Below are positions 13,425 through 25,599 of a stretch of DNA of 64,000 bases, piece after piece. Where the stretch lies: positions 253,272 through 317,271 of the forward strand of contig MNCI01009439.1 of assembly GCA_015680685.1 (NCBI GenBank), in the 5' to 3' direction. A program made the position numbers and the translations under genes. How positions within the stretch are numbered: the stretch's first letter is position 1; every line of letters starts with the position of its first letter. The stretch comes from Gnetum montanum (taxonomy: Eukaryota; Streptophyta; Gnetopsida; Gnetales; Gnetaceae). The notes under the pieces were generated by a model. That model searched no databases, was not told the origin of the DNA, and saw nothing but the letters and a program-made list of their open reading frames with translations.

Positions 13425-13964
13425 ATTAGTTGTAAGGATAAAAATTTGTAAAGACATCCCCAAATTCATTAGGCCTTGTCCTTTTGATGATTTGGAGTTT
13501 CTTCTCTTTGCAGTGCTTATCTACTTTTGTACTGTAAATTTTTATTTTTAATGTTTATATTTTTTTAGGTTCAACACCCATTAAAACAATAAAGTGTTAG
13601 CGTAGTGGTAAAGACTTTTGATTTGAAAGATTAAGTTATGGGTTTGATTTTGGTGGGCAATGTTAAGTTATAAAGTTCTAATTGGACTATATATCCTGAG
13701 ATGTACCTATATTACAATTATTTTGGGTATCAACATATCCATTATACATAGACAAGCATCAACATATAGGTATAACAAAAGTTATTGAAATATAAAATAA
13801 CCTATCAACTTAACTTTTTTTTGCTACTTTTGACATTTTTGGATTAGTTGAAACCTGGAAGATAGAAGATTCTACGTAGTTTGCTATTCTAGGTTTTCAA
13901 AAATATTCAATTAAAAATAAGAAGACAAGCAAGTGAGAAAGAAGAATTGTAAAGCTAGAAATTT
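13425..13964 (+). repeat. Spacer with a second tRNA-derived SINE head at 13597-13651
   Basis: TTAGCGTAGTGGTAAAG (13597-13613) resembles a Pol III A box and GTTATGGGTTTGATTTT (13635-13651) a B box, at tRNA-like spacing. The head is of a different tRNA type from the one at 6771. The remaining sequence up to the LINE is AT-rich with nothing else I can name. A SINE close to a LINE is notable because plant SINEs borrow LINE enzymes, but I see no shared 3' end. Confidence 0.5.
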
Positions 13965-15118
13965 TCCTGTGAATATTTTTATGTTATTCATGATGTAGTT
14001 CTTATAGCAAAAACTAAAGTTCAAATAAAGTTTATGCTTCCAATTTTAGATGATTTTTGTACTATCTTAGGGATGAAATTTAATATTAGCAAAACCAAAA
14101 TGATGATGTGTGATACAAGATCTTTTGTAGATGATTTTTTTATTGGGTCAGAAAAAATTGAAATTATATCCTGATATAAGTATTTAGGCATCTTAATTTC
14201 AAATAGATATCCTTGGCAAGATTGTATTGCTTAGAGGGTTTCAAATAGTATATATGCTTTATTATATTCAATTTGTAGTAAATGTGCACAAGAACATATT
14301 TAGACATGGGATGTTCACAAGCAAATGTATAATCAACTTGTTCTACCAATTGTATTATACAATATTGAAACTTGGGGACCCAGTTTACCTTTAGTGTAAT
14401 AAAAACATTTGGAATATATCTAAAAAAATTTTTATCGAAGGAACTTTAGGTGAAAGCTCAAACTCTTCATGATATTTTATTTGTAGAAGCAAATATGCTA
14501 CTTATAGATATTGCAGCTCTTAAAAAATTTCTACAATTTTATAAAAAGATGCTTACTAGGCTTGGCATCCACTTATCCATGGAAGTTTATAAGGTCAATA
14601 AGGAAAAATGATGGTTTAATGATGAGAAAAAATGGCTCCAAACGTGGAATATTAAAGATCAAGTTTTAAATTTGAGCTTTAAGGATCTAAAAACAAGGAT
14701 CAAATAGAAGGCATTGAAGCACATTTGGGAATAATCATGTGGAAAAATGCAATTTTATTTGCAGAAAATTCGAGGAGGATCCTTAACAAAAATATCCACT
14801 TATTTATCTATTACTCTTTCTAGATAAAATAAGATCACAATTACATGTACTTGTGTGGGATGTCACTATCTATTAATTGAAACAGAGAGATGGATTAATC
14901 ATCAAAGAGAACAATGTAGTTGTAGATTTTGTATACATGCAGTAGTGGAAGAAGAAGAATATATCTTTTTGAATTGTCCTTTCTTTAATGCTCTTAGACT
15001 TATATATAGTATTCAAGCAACAACTTTGTCATATTTGTTTGAGATGGAGGTGTCAATTTTAGGTCATTTTCTTGATGAGGTATTCAAGATCCATCATGAC
15101 TATATCAAAGCCTTGTAA
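13965..15118 (+). pseudogene. LINE (non-LTR retrotransposon) ORF2 3' fragment
   Basis: The encoded protein is the C-terminal half of a non-LTR reverse transcriptase. From 13977, FYVIHDVVLIAKTK is a degraded form of the catalytic F/YxDDVxLxA box, with His replacing the first Asp. Next comes an FCTILGMKFNISKTKMM segment, then YKYLGILIS near 14175 after a stop, then LVLPIVLYNIETWGP near 14340-14385, the usual post-RT motifs. The ORF at 14855-15118 ends with the Cys/His region typical of LINE ORF2 C-termini (CSCRFCIHAVVEEEEYIFLN followed by C and LR). Several stops and frameshifts are present; endonuclease and N-terminal RT are missing, as in a 5'-truncated insertion. No clear poly(A) tail remains. 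Confidence 0.8.
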
Positions 15119-15754
15119 TAAAATTTCTTTTGTCCTATAGATACTTTGTGGTTTCATAAGGATATAATTAAGCATTTTTATTTCCACATAATTATGTATG
15201 TAAAATACTATTAATTAAAGTTATACAAAGCTACCAAACAACTATAACAAAAGCTATCAAACTACCTATATTAAAATAAACAAAACTATATTAGCAATTA
15301 AATATAACAAATTTAAGATTAATGTAGAACATAGGTGTTACATACCTTACGGAGGCTCCTAAACCCATGATCCTATAATCCATGATCACATGTTTTGAGA
15401 ATTGAAATTTTTGATACATCCTTTAAATCAGCACATCCAATTAGTTGTTATGTTTTGGTAAATTTCCACAACTTGTAGAGTAATCTTGAAATAAATGATT
15501 TGACAAGGTTATTGTGTTTAAGTGCATTTTCATACTATGTAAAGCAATCTTGAATGCATTGCTATGGAATTAGGTGTGGTTACCCTATTTTGATGTCATT
15601 TCCATGGCACATGCAATAATTGTGAATGGATGGTATGTTATGGAAACACCAATGGTTATGCTCTTGTGGTGTATTTCACGTCTTTTTTCTTAAAAGAGAA
15701 TATTTGATTACAGTATCTATGCTTAGAACATATTTCCAAGTTAGCATGCAAGGT
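15119..15754. other. AT-rich DNA left of Element A
   Basis: No frame or motif of note. The last five bases, AAGGT at 15750-15754, form the left target site of Element A; the right copy is AGGGT at 29004-29008. Confidence 0.5.
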
Positions 15755-16664
15755 TAATGAGTGGCAGTATACCCTTACGCCCAACTATATGAATCACAAA
15801 GCGTTCATGCATGATCCAGTCAAATTCTGTGGACTTTATAGTTTCTAGTGCACTAGTTTTCTAGGCAGTGAACCTTGCCCTAAGGTTCTTCGTTGTCTTC
15901 CCGATTACACTTGTGAAGTATAAATGCATGGTTAAGTGAAATTGAGGCATATAATTTTTATCATTTTATATTTTATGTTCTTTGGTGCTTTGAAGAGAGA
16001 GATAAAGTAATTTAATGACTAATCTAAATTAACTAACTAACTGATCTCTAACTGGTCCTAACATAAGCATTCGGTCCCACTTTTCGTACATGTCCTGAAC
16101 CCATGTATCCACTGCTGAGTTACCAAGTGCTATGCTATTGGGCATACCAAGCAATAACACTGCTGGGATTACCAAGCAAATACATGTTACGTTCGAAGCG
16201 ATCATACTTATGTAATTAATCTATCTAGATTATCTCGCTTAATTACCTCATTAGCTTAATTACTAAAAAACATTGAATAAATAATTAAAAATATTGAATA
16301 TATGAATAAATACCTAAACTATCTAGAATGCTGCAAAGTTTATCAAGAAGCTCAACTTTATTGTTGCACACATTATCATGCTTAGGTACAATAGTGCTCA
16401 AATAATGATCTGTATACTCAATGACTCCTGCTTTGGGCACTCGGGAGAAATATTCTAACTTCCAAATGTAAAAACTACAAGAGCTTAGCTACTATTCTCA
16501 ATCTCATGTCATAAATGTAGCTAGTAAGCACGTATTTATAGGCCAAGACAAACCCCTACATCGATGGGGCAACGTCAATGTAATAGACTACATCGATAGG
16601 GCCCAGTTGATGCAACAGACTACGTCAATGGGGCCTAGTCCATGAAATAAACCATATTTCATCA
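15755..16664 (-). repeat. Element A 3' LTR (left on the plus strand)
   Basis: About 910 bp, matching 28085-29003 throughout. The minus-strand start is TGATGAAATATGG next to the polypurine tract. TATAAATA (minus) is at 16533-16540. Upstream of it in U3 (16556-16650) is a cluster of short degenerate copies of ACATCGATGGGGC / ACGTCAATGGGGCC. Confidence 0.92.
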
Positions 16665-16675
16665 TAGCCCCATGA
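16665..16675 (-). promoter_or_regulatory. Element A polypurine tract
   Basis: The minus strand reads TCATGGGGCTA directly before the LTR start TGATGA. The G-run is short and interrupted, but Element D has the matching TCATGGGGTA at the same place. Confidence 0.65.
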
Positions 16676-19600
16676 TTGAATGAAAACTTGTCCTTGAGTT
16701 CTTTAGAAAATTGGAAGGTATGGAATTATTGACTGACTTTTGACATAACAAAACAAGACAAAATTGACATAACAAAACTGAGTACCCAGTGTATGGATCA
16801 ACCACATTACAAAATTGAGCATGGTACAAAAATTGGACAAGCACATCCTCTGATGGCATGAAGACAAAAGAGAAGATCACATAGTCCTAGGTAGTGGAGG
16901 CTCCTAAGGCTTTGACAGACTTTCTCCAACTCTAAGCATTTCTGGTGGCTAAGGTGGTTGTGGTTGTCTTGCTGCTGCTGTGACTTCTGGTGAAAGGCTA
17001 AAAGCATCAAACAATGCTTTCATCTTCTCCTTTTTACTGTTGGGATTGTTCACAGTCCACGTAGCTTCACTGATGTGGAATGGAATTGGAATATCCCAAG
17101 GACAAAGCAATACTGGAAGCAGCTCCTTTATATTGACACAGTAGGTTGTAAATTATTTGCACTTGATGTTGAATGCCCATATTGTACCTTGCAGTGCCTG
17201 GTAGTCATTCACTCTTTTGGCCAGGTTCTTGATGACTGATCTTTGGTTGGTGAATTTTGCCTTGAGAACCTTGAGCTCAACATTTTCCACCACAAACTTT
17301 TGCTTGATGTTTTTATGATTCTTGAACTTAGCCTTGTACAATAAATACAAGTTAGCCACTTGCTTCTCAAGCTCAGATCGCAGTCATCTGGCAGTTAGCA
17401 TTACTAGCTTTGCATAGCAGAGATTGAATAGATCCATATACTCCATCATCTCTTTGATCTAAAACTTCTTTATGTGGATTTCTGCCTTATTGTAGGCATC
17501 AATCCCATTGACGATGGGTTGCCACATTTCTCTACCTTACTGGAGTTGCTGGAGGGCCTCATTAACCTTTACCTTCACCAGTTGGATATGCTTTTCATTC
17601 ACCTCCTTTTGTAAGCCAACCTAGTCTCTGTAATGATTTTTAACTTTTTCAAATTTTAGAGCCTTGTTTTTCTAGGTAGGAATCTTAATAGCTAATTTCT
17701 AGCGTAAGGCGTAGACCTCCTCCATGGAGAGATGATGATTCTTCACTACCAATATCCTTAATTCGGCATTTGCTTTAGGAAGTTGCTCCTATTGTTGATG
17801 GATGAATTCTTCTAGCTGTTGTTTTTGCGCATTAATGTTCTGCAAGTGATGGTTTTCTATGATCAAGGTTTCATTTTCTTGGCATGTCTATTTCAAGTCC
17901 CTCTGTATTGAATGAGTTTAAGCTTTTGCTATCAACTAATTGAAGACTTCCATTACCATTTCTTCCTTAACTTTCTTTAGCTATTTTTGAAGCTACTGAA
18001 AAGCTTCATCTCATGTTAATGCAAGGTTGATAAGAGTAGGGTTGACAATTCGAGCATGCAATTTAGTAGCTTTTGCTGCCAAGTGTTGATTGTGTGCTTG
18101 AGATATTTCAAGTTGCCCTTCTAAGATGAGGCACTTGCCCTTTACCTCCAATAGCTCTGACTGGGTTGCAGTGATGGTATCCAGAAAATCAAAGATAGTT
18201 GGAATCGGTTACCCAGTTCCCACCAGTCGATCCAGCAATTCTTCATGCTAGGCTACATTTGATTTCTTACTAATTATCCCTGTGGACATCTGCACATCTC
18301 TAAGTGCAAAAACATCTAGTACAAACATCGTAGGTGTGTTTAATGCCTTAGTGACTCGATTATCAATAATCTTCGCAATTGTTTCTTACCATTAGTGCTA
18401 CATCACCAATACGATTACCTCCTCACCATCCTCTAAGCGCATTGAAAAGGAAGCAACATTCCCAAAGCTTTCTAGGAATAGATGATGTTGAGAGAAAGAC
18501 ACCATTACCTCTTGGACACTTGGATTTGACCTTGCAAGAAACTGTATTCATTGGATAGATAACATTGATCCCCCTCCCTCCATCTGGTTGATTGTATGAG
18601 CCACTTCTTTGAGGTGACTCATGGCTAATATCTACATAGATGGGTCTCCACCACTTGTTCCTACCTGCTACTCTTGCTATTGCAAGAGTTGCTCTTAAAT
18701 TTTTTGCATGCGCTCAACTATAGTGTAGGCCTTCGGCGATTGCTCATGAATAGGTGGTGGAGGTGGTCATTGCTACTCCTCTTCTGTGGTCATGGTAGTC
18801 ATCTTATCCTTCATCATCTTAGCCCATGAAGCATTAGGAGCATGCCTGAGTGTATCATTTGCATAGCGGACTATCCTTGCCCTTTTGTAAAATTTTCTGA
18901 TCAAGCAGGGGAAGGTTAGGGATTTTCTTTCATGTTCATTCTCCTTAAAGCGCTTCTCTATCTCTAGGTAGATTAGTTGTGGAAGATTTACTAGAAATTT
19001 CTTAGAGTAGTGCATGCTTGGGTGAAAAAGGTTGTCACCTTACTAGGCCTCACCATTGGATTGAGGTGGTAAGTCGCTATCTTAAAATAGACTCGCTCCA
19101 TCAATGTGAGCATGCCAAACTCCTTACGATCAATCTTAAAACACTACTGAGTCCACTCCTTCTTTGCTATAGGATCGGCTCGTGTGATAGCTCTACCAAC
19201 TATGTTCTTGCATTAGGCAACCCAAGGACATGCACAATGGCTTCTACTATGTAGGACACTTAGATGTCCTTGATTTTCACAACAACTCCTACTCTCCTAT
19301 TGTTCCAGAAGATATACATTTCTCCCATGTGCTAGTCTCCACTGGAAATGATGATTGGCCACATGGTAGAGGCTTGTATTTGAGCTCTGACATCTTTTGG
19401 AGCCTATTTAAGGAATGGCCTGAATTTTAGCTCTTGTAGAACTAAGCATTAGACCTCACGGTTCCCAATTATGTCGAGGCAGGCCTATGTGAGTGTGACT
19501 TCCAATCTGGATATAGGGCCTAGCATTTTGCCTTACTATGAGTGTTTAGATGTAGCTTTCTCTCTGAGAATCTATCAGACAAATTCCACCTTGGCCTCAT

Positions 19601-19735
19601 CTCTGAGAGGTCTCGTTGTGTGGGTTACCTTAGCCTGTTCTTGGCTATGTTCTTGTTGGCCTCTTCCTCCTCTTGGTCGTTTCTCCTATGGTTGTGATGG
19701 TTCTTCCTCCTACAATCTCTTTAATCTTGATGCCA
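16676..19735 (-). pseudogene. Element A 3' accessory ORF (plant-transposon-protein-like, coiled coil)
   Basis: This lies between integrase and the 3' LTR and is read on the minus strand from about 19735. Around 19430-19300 it encodes a segment ending MWPIIISSGD, then a stop, then HMGEMYIFWNN. Next is VYFKIATYHLNPMVRPSK near 19080, and in 18773-19015 LPQLIYLEIEKRFKENE followed by LTFPCLIRKFYKRA. The remainder (about 18700-16700) is rich in Lys, Glu and Gln and looks like a long coiled coil, ending near HISEATWTVNNPNSKKEKMK. Elements B and D carry homologues with the same order. The LPFPCLI-type segment recalls the 'putative plant transposon protein' domain of Athila-type elements; that link is from memory. 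Function is unknown. Multiple stops make it a pseudogene. Confidence 0.7.
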
Positions 19736-21719
19736 TTTGTAACCACACATAACAATGGATTAGCAAATATTATGTAACTCAGAATGAATGGAATACCTTA
19801 TCTCATATGGAGATTACACTTGGCTAAGGTGTGATTATGGTTGGATGGATTAAGTATCTAATTATTAATTTAATCTTTGGTTCACCGAAGTTGTTGGAAG
19901 GGTTAAATTCTCAAAAATTAATGATTTAATAGCATTTCATATCTTAATCCTTTGGGGGATTTAGAAAACATTTCAAAAAATTATCATCAAAACCTTGAGG
20001 TTTGCTACCCCCACGACTAAGAGCTTACCTTCCATAACTACAGGATCGAAGAATGGGGTGATTTGAATAAATGGTGCAAGAGTTATAGGCTAAGGAAGGT
20101 TCTAGGCTTTGAAAATTGCAAAAACTCCTTGGGTGTGATGGACTAAATGTGAAAAATTCAAAGTGTTTAGTGGTATTAATACTATTTTTTGCGTTGCATC
20201 AATGAGGCCTCATTGACGTAGCCATTGACCATCGTTGATTGAGTTAAAACTTGAAAATTATAAAGAGATTTTAAATGAAATTAGGGTCAAATGGAAGCCC
20301 AAATAGCCAGGAACATGATGAAAATGTGAGAAGAGGGTGTTAAGGTCCCAAAAATTAAGAAAATTAAGAAAAATGGAGAAAACAGATGGAGAATGAGAGT
20401 TTAAGGAGCACAAAGTGATTTGCAAAATGGAATATGTGAAAGATAGGATTGTAGAAATGTCTAAGGTAAGGAACTTAACTAACCAAACCAAGAGATATGC
20501 AAGTGGGTCCTCCCCATAGCAGGAAAATGCCCTTGTTGCCCTTACATAACCCCAACTAAGGAGTTTTTGAGCCTTGCAGTTGATTAATGTTCATGAAAAG
20601 TTAAGGACTAACCAAAAGAATCTATCCAAGAATTCCAACACATTAGACTAAGACATCAAACATAACATAGAAACCAATAGTGAGGTGAGTTATGGTAGCA
20701 TAGATGGATGACTAAGAAGGTGGAATGAAATCCCAAATTGAGATCATAAGAAGTCCCTTGTGGAATATGTGTTTAAAATCACCTAAGAAGATCCATCCTT
20801 AGTCTAGACCAAAATCAACCTCTTCCGTGACTTTGCAACACTACTCTAAGATTGATCTATTCACTTAAAACACAAGAGTGCTCTTGCAAAATAACCACCA
20901 TTCCATAAAGAGAAGAAAAGAGAAGTAGGAAGTGAGAGAGAGAGGGCCTTTGTTAGAGGGTACCTTTAGGCATGAGTAACATGTCTTTCTAGTCCCATAA
21001 CCAATGCTTGTAGCTTGTTTATTTGTCTAAGGGATGTGCATTGAATTTCCATCATGTTCTTTCTTTCTTTGAATTTTTGGATGGGAACCACACCATGCAA
21101 AGACTTTATTCAACTTCCTATTAGTGGTTAGAATGGAATGGTAAGAAGTTCATGAAAAACACCCAAGCACTTAAGTAAGCAAAAGAGTATAGAGAGTATT
21201 GAGTCCTCTTGAAGTCACACTCTCTACAAGTCTTTGAATTCTTCCCAATTCTGGAACTACCAAGGTCACTAATTGATTAAAAGTTTCTTTAATGTAAAGG
21301 ACCTCAAACTCCCAGAACAAGGAAAACCATAGAGTTTATTAGATGGGTGGATGATGTGAACTCATTGCTTATTCCATGAAAAATAAACCATGTCATAGTC
21401 ATTAGACATCAAAATTCAAAAATAGAACTGTCCTGTGGTAATAAAGCACTTTTATTAGTAGAAATAATGAAAAGTCACACTGAAACAAAGAAAAGTAAAA
21501 AATATATATAAGAGAGTGTAAACTAATCAAGAAAGGTAAAACATACTAACAATTTTGTAAAACAAAAAAATTGAGAAAGTCAATAGAACGAAAAAGCAAA
21601 GAAAAAGGTAAAAATCAATAAAGTGTAAAATAAAGATGTGTAAAATAATAAGGTAAAAGATTGAGGAGTCACGTGGATGGTTAGCATGGATAGCCATTTC
21701 CCTCACTACTATGTTGAAA
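19736..21719 (-). other. Element A spacer between integrase and the 3' ORF
   Basis: About 2 kb without a coding frame. It aligns by eye with the matching spacers of Element D (the stretch with ACCACACCATGCAAAGAC near 21090 versus 58917) and of Element B (a GGGAGGACCCACTC motif on the element's sense strand). It contains a U3-like motif block at 20191-20236. T-rich minus-strand frames such as 21527-21754 are low-complexity and not real proteins past the integrase tail. Confidence 0.65.
20175..20236 (-). promoter_or_regulatory. Internal U3-like promoter candidate of Element A
   Basis: The plus strand holds TCAATGAGGCCTCATTGACG and GTAGCCATTGACCATCG, the same kind of short motif that is clustered in the element's U3 (ACGTCAATGGGGCC). 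On the minus strand it is followed by the AT-rich AATAGTATTAATAC, at the place where Element D has a clear TATA box. The start of the 3' ORF is about 440 bases further along the minus strand. Confidence 0.4.
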
Positions 21720-22985
21720 GGAGGAGATCTAGAAAATGGAGGGTGGTTGTCCATTCATTAAGGTGGTAGTTGCATTAGCTTTTCTTGGTTTTAGAAAAGG
21801 TTTCACTTATTGGATATTGACCAACTACTTTTTATTTGGGCTCTCAGGCTTATAGATTAACATGGCCCCAAAGGGAAAGGTCTGATTAATTATATAAGTT
21901 CTTTCCCACAATGTTTGGAACTTTGTCTTCTGGGGTACGTGTGTGGAGTTCCAATAGAGAACCTTATCTCCCAGTTGAAATTTCACTTTCTATATTTTGA
22001 GGTCATGACATTGCTTGTTAAATGCCTTGTGCACCTCATTCAGAGATAGGGCCACTAATCGATTTTCATCTAGCATGTTGAAGTTGATCAATCTTTCCTT
22101 TTGTGCTAGACTTAGGTCAAGATTCAGATCACAAGCTGNCCTTTCCTTTTGTGCTAGACTTAGGTCAAGATTCAGATCACAAGCTGTTGAGAGTGTACGA
22201 AGCTTGAATTGAATTAAGAGTGTTGGAAATTTTTCATACACTAGCTTGTAGGGAGAGTAGCCAATAGGATGTTTCCATGTTAAGTGGTAGGTACATAGGG
22301 CATCATTGAGTTTTGTGCTTCAACCTTTCCTATATTTTCTTATGATCCTTGTTAGGATCTTTGTGATCTCCCTATTAGTTACCTTTGCTTGACCATTGGC
22401 TTAGGCGTGATAGGGTGTTAATTTATGTTCAACCCCCAAGTGTTACATCAACTTTTTTAAAGTGGTACCTATGAAATGAGTTCCATTGTCAAAAATTAGT
22501 GCACGTGGCACCCCAAACCTATTTACAACATTTTGTTGCACAAATATAGTAGCAGTGGATGATGTACAATCAGTAATGACTACTGCTTTTGTCCATTTTG
22601 TGTAGTAGTTGACTACTACAATGATATATGCCTTTTCATTAGACATGGGTGTGATGGGACCCATGAAGTCAATGCCCCATATGTTAAAGGGCTCCAATGG
22701 TTGAATTCATTGTTAAGGACCTTCCATTTGAGTGGTCATCCTACCATCTCATTGACAATGTTTACAAGATCAAACAAATTGATGGGCATCTTTGAAGATT
22801 ATAGGCAAATAGTATCCTACCATTAAGATTTTTATGGCCATGCATCTCCCTGTATAGTGGCCTCCACAAGGCCCTTCATGAGCATCCTGGAGAACATGCA
22901 GTTGATCTTCATCAAGGACACACCAACAAATTAAGTCATCGATGCACACCTTGTAGAGGTGTCCATTAATTTCCATGAACTATTT
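21720..22985 (-). pseudogene. Element A integrase
   Basis: The integrase inserts the DNA copy into the host genome. From right to left: an H..H part with AHEGPCGGHYTGR (22770-22976), CKHC near 22765 completing the HHCC zinc finger, then the catalytic core PLEPFNIWGIDFMGP (22660s) with the first Asp present, and ALIFDNGTHF (22490s) with the second Asp present. The third acidic residue is lost: the usual GQAEV reads GQAKV, the Lys codon at 22383-22385. The C-terminal domain follows (LAQKERLINFNMLDENR, then FQLGDKVLYWNST and FPFGAMLIYKPESPN). Several in-frame stops occur. A 46-bp duplication around the N at 22139 repeats part of the C-terminal region and is probably an assembly error. Confidence 0.85.
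22093..22186. repeat. 46-bp direct duplication flanking a single N
   Basis: Bases 22093-22138 and 22141-22186 are identical and separated by an N at 22139. This is the pattern left when two overlapping contig ends are joined without merging. The encoded integrase segment is repeated once (ACDLNLDLSLAQKER twice). Confidence 0.85.
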
Positions 22986-23129
22986 GGCTTGATGAAGAAA
23001 TTGTTGCTTCTTTTTAAAGTCAAGATCTTGTGGCATCTCCTAAGTGAGAAGATAGGTGAGGATGCCATTGTACCATGTTTTTTTTGTGGAAACTTGATCA
23101 TTTAGTGGACCTGTAAAGAGGAGTTCATT

Positions 23130-23600
23130 TGGAAACTAATTAGAATACAGGCTCTCCTCCTCTTTATTATCCCATCTTAAGTGAAAGAGGTGGTTAGTGA
23201 CCACATTCTCGGTTCCTTTTTGATCTGCCATTATGAGATTGAATTCCTGCAAGATCATGTGCCACCATATGATACGGGGGCTCACCATTAGCTTGTTCAT
23301 TAGGACGTAGATGACTATGATCTGTGTGAACAAATACTTTATAACCAAGCACATAGTGCTTGACCTTTTTAAGAGCATAAACCACTGCCATTAATTCTTT
23401 CTCTGTGTTGGTGTAATTTAGCTATGCACCTACAATGCTTTAGCTCACATAGTGGATGTAATATGTATGGTTTTTATCATTCGACTGTGTATGCACCACT
23501 TCCAAATCATAATTAGATGAGTTCGTCATTAGGTGAAATGGTCTAGACCAGTCTAGTACCTGTAGAATTGGAGTTTCTAAAGTTTTTCCTTCAACTATTA
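23130..23600 (-). pseudogene. Element A RNase H
   Basis: RNase H removes the RNA template during reverse transcription. The minus strand encodes FHLMTNSSNYDLEVV near 23545 (usual T-D-A-S changed to T-N-S-S), then YTNTEKELMAVVYALKKV and VFVHTDHSHLR (23194-23391), matching the ExE.L and TDH motifs of Ty3/gypsy RNase H. Overlapping frames at 23136-23378 show at least one frameshift, after which NVVTNHLFHLRWD leads into the connection to integrase. Stops are present. Confidence 0.8.
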
Positions 23601-24640
23601 GAATGCATGTTCACATTCCTTGGTCCAGATGAATGCAACATCTTTCTTCGTTAGCTTCACCAATGGCTTTGTGATCTTAGAAAAATTCTCTATGAATTGT
23701 TGGTAGTAGCTAGTATGTCTAAGGAATGATCAGACATCTTTAACTATCTCTAGTTAGCATGTTATTCCTTGGATGACCCTTATCTTCTATAGGTTTACCT
23801 TAATCCTTGCTTGTGAAATTCAATGTCCCAACATAATGCCTTCTTGGACCATGAGTTGACTCTTTTGCTAGTTGAGCTGTAGATTTTTTTTCGCACATCT
23901 TTTTAGTACTTACTCAAGGTGGTCCAATGCTTGGTTAAATGTAGCTTCATAGGTACAGAAGTCATCCATGAAGACTTTCACACCACTACCAATCTGCTAC
24001 TGAAAGATGCTAAGGACAAGGCGTTGAAATGTTGCAGGGGCATTGCACAAACCAAATGACATCTTACAATATGAAAAAGTCCCCTAAGGACTCGTGAATG
24101 TTGTCTTTGCCTGATCTTTTAGTGAAATTTGGATTTGGGTATAGCCACTATAACCATCCAAGAAGCTATAATAGCAATGCCCAAAGATAGTATCCAACAC
24201 TTGATTCACAAATGACAATGTAAAATGATCTTTAAATGTTGCCATGTTCAACAGCCTAAAGTTGATGCAGACCCACCACTTTCCATATTTCTTTGGCATA
24301 ATTACGAGTGGACTAACCCACTCACTATCCACAATGAAAGAGATAAACCCCAACTTGAGGAGTTGTTCTATTTCCTCCTTGACAATTTGCTTTAATTTGG
24401 GGTTTAGTCATCTTTGCGACTGCCTTCTTGGTTTCATGGCCAAGTTAGTGTAAATGCAATGCTGGCATATCCTTAGATTGATTCCAATCAACTCAGGATA
24501 TGACCAAGCAAAGGGTGTTGGCCATTTGTTAACTTCCTAAATAGCTTTTTTTTTTTATTTAGGAGCAAGTTTGGCATTGATTATGATCATCTTACCATTG
24601 TTTAAGAATGCATACTTCATGTTAGTTGGTAGAGTTTTCA
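23601..24640 (-). pseudogene. Element A reverse transcriptase
   Basis: The RT copies the element RNA into DNA. The minus strand encodes SEWVSPLVIMPKKYGKWWVC then INFRLLNMATFKDHFTLSF and FLDGYSGYTQIQI (24084-24353), then the finger region and the catalytic VFMDDF box near 23970, then LGH and the FLRHTSYYQQFIENFSKI segment leading to RNase H. The FMDDF form and the ATxKDHF motif resemble Athila elements. The catalytic Asp pair is intact, but several stops (Gln to TAA or TAG type) break the frame. Confidence 0.85.
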
Positions 24641-24917
24641 ACTCTAGGGGCTCCTACTTGAAGTTATTAGGGATTTCTGACTCTTTCCAATAGGTATCAT
24701 CATCTTCATCATCAGAGAGTTGATGATGAACTTACTTAATTTTATCCATGCTTTCAACATAAGCACATGTTAGGCTCTCAGTTGGTTCCATGCATAATGT
24801 GCAACTTTCTAAGTCAACTATTAGCCACTAGGTGCCCTCTTGTTTGTGGATGCTACGTATAGATACCTTTAAATAACTATTTCTTGTGTACACTGATTAC
24901 ATGCTTTAACGTATAGA

Positions 24918-25445
24918 TCAAATCTTTTGCATGTAATTGCATCCATTATCGTTGCACATAATGCATGGAATATGATTCTTCTCTAACCTTCCAAATTCAT
25001 TTTCCTTGGAGATTTCTAAGGAGATGTCCCTTATGCCCATTTTTACATCAACCATGCTCAACAATGCCCTTCCCATAATGATGGGGAATTCACCTTTGCA
25101 ATTTCCAACCTTAATCACCAAAACATTAGCAGGATAGGACCACCCCCTAACTATGGTCACAATTTCCTCCACTAATCCTAAAGGAGCAATGATTGATTGG
25201 TCTACCAATTCTAAATGGATGTTGCTCTTCTTGAGAGGTGATAGGTTCCAAGCCTTGTACATGTCATGGGAGATGAGATTAACACTGGAACCAAAATCAA
25301 GAAGAGCCTTGCATGGCTCATGTCTAGTGATTTGCAAGTAAATGAGTGGACTTCCTGGGTCAAATCTTTTCATGGGAAGATTGCCAACCTTGATCCAATT
25401 GGAAATAGCATGAGTTAACATCATAGTGTGGATCCAAGGCAGCAT
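24918..25445 (-). pseudogene. Element A aspartic protease
   Basis: A retropepsin-type protease that would cut the polyprotein. The open frame of 175 codons contains FDPGSPLIYLQI, the active-site region ALLDFGSSVNLISHDMY (D-F-G-S instead of the usual D-T/S-G-A/S), and EFPIIMGRALLSMVDVKM near its end, the ILGR-type motif. It lies between the Pro-rich Gag tail and RT, as expected. The active Asp is present. It is one of the better preserved segments of Element A, but it is flanked by stops. Confidence 0.85.
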
Positions 25446-25599
25446 TTGGTTTGAAGGGCACTCGAAGGTGCTTGATGTAGAGGATGAGGGTGCTAGAGAT
25501 GCAAGACGAGTAGCCGTATTAGGTTGTAAGGATTTAGAAGGATTGTTGGATCAAAAAAAGATCATTTCCTAGATCGATTGTTCGAACCACTCGATAGAA

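Noticed and set aside
22093-22186. A biological tandem repeat in integrase
   Set aside because: The copies are identical and separated by a single N; the same 46-bp length occurs at 26260, which points to assembly.
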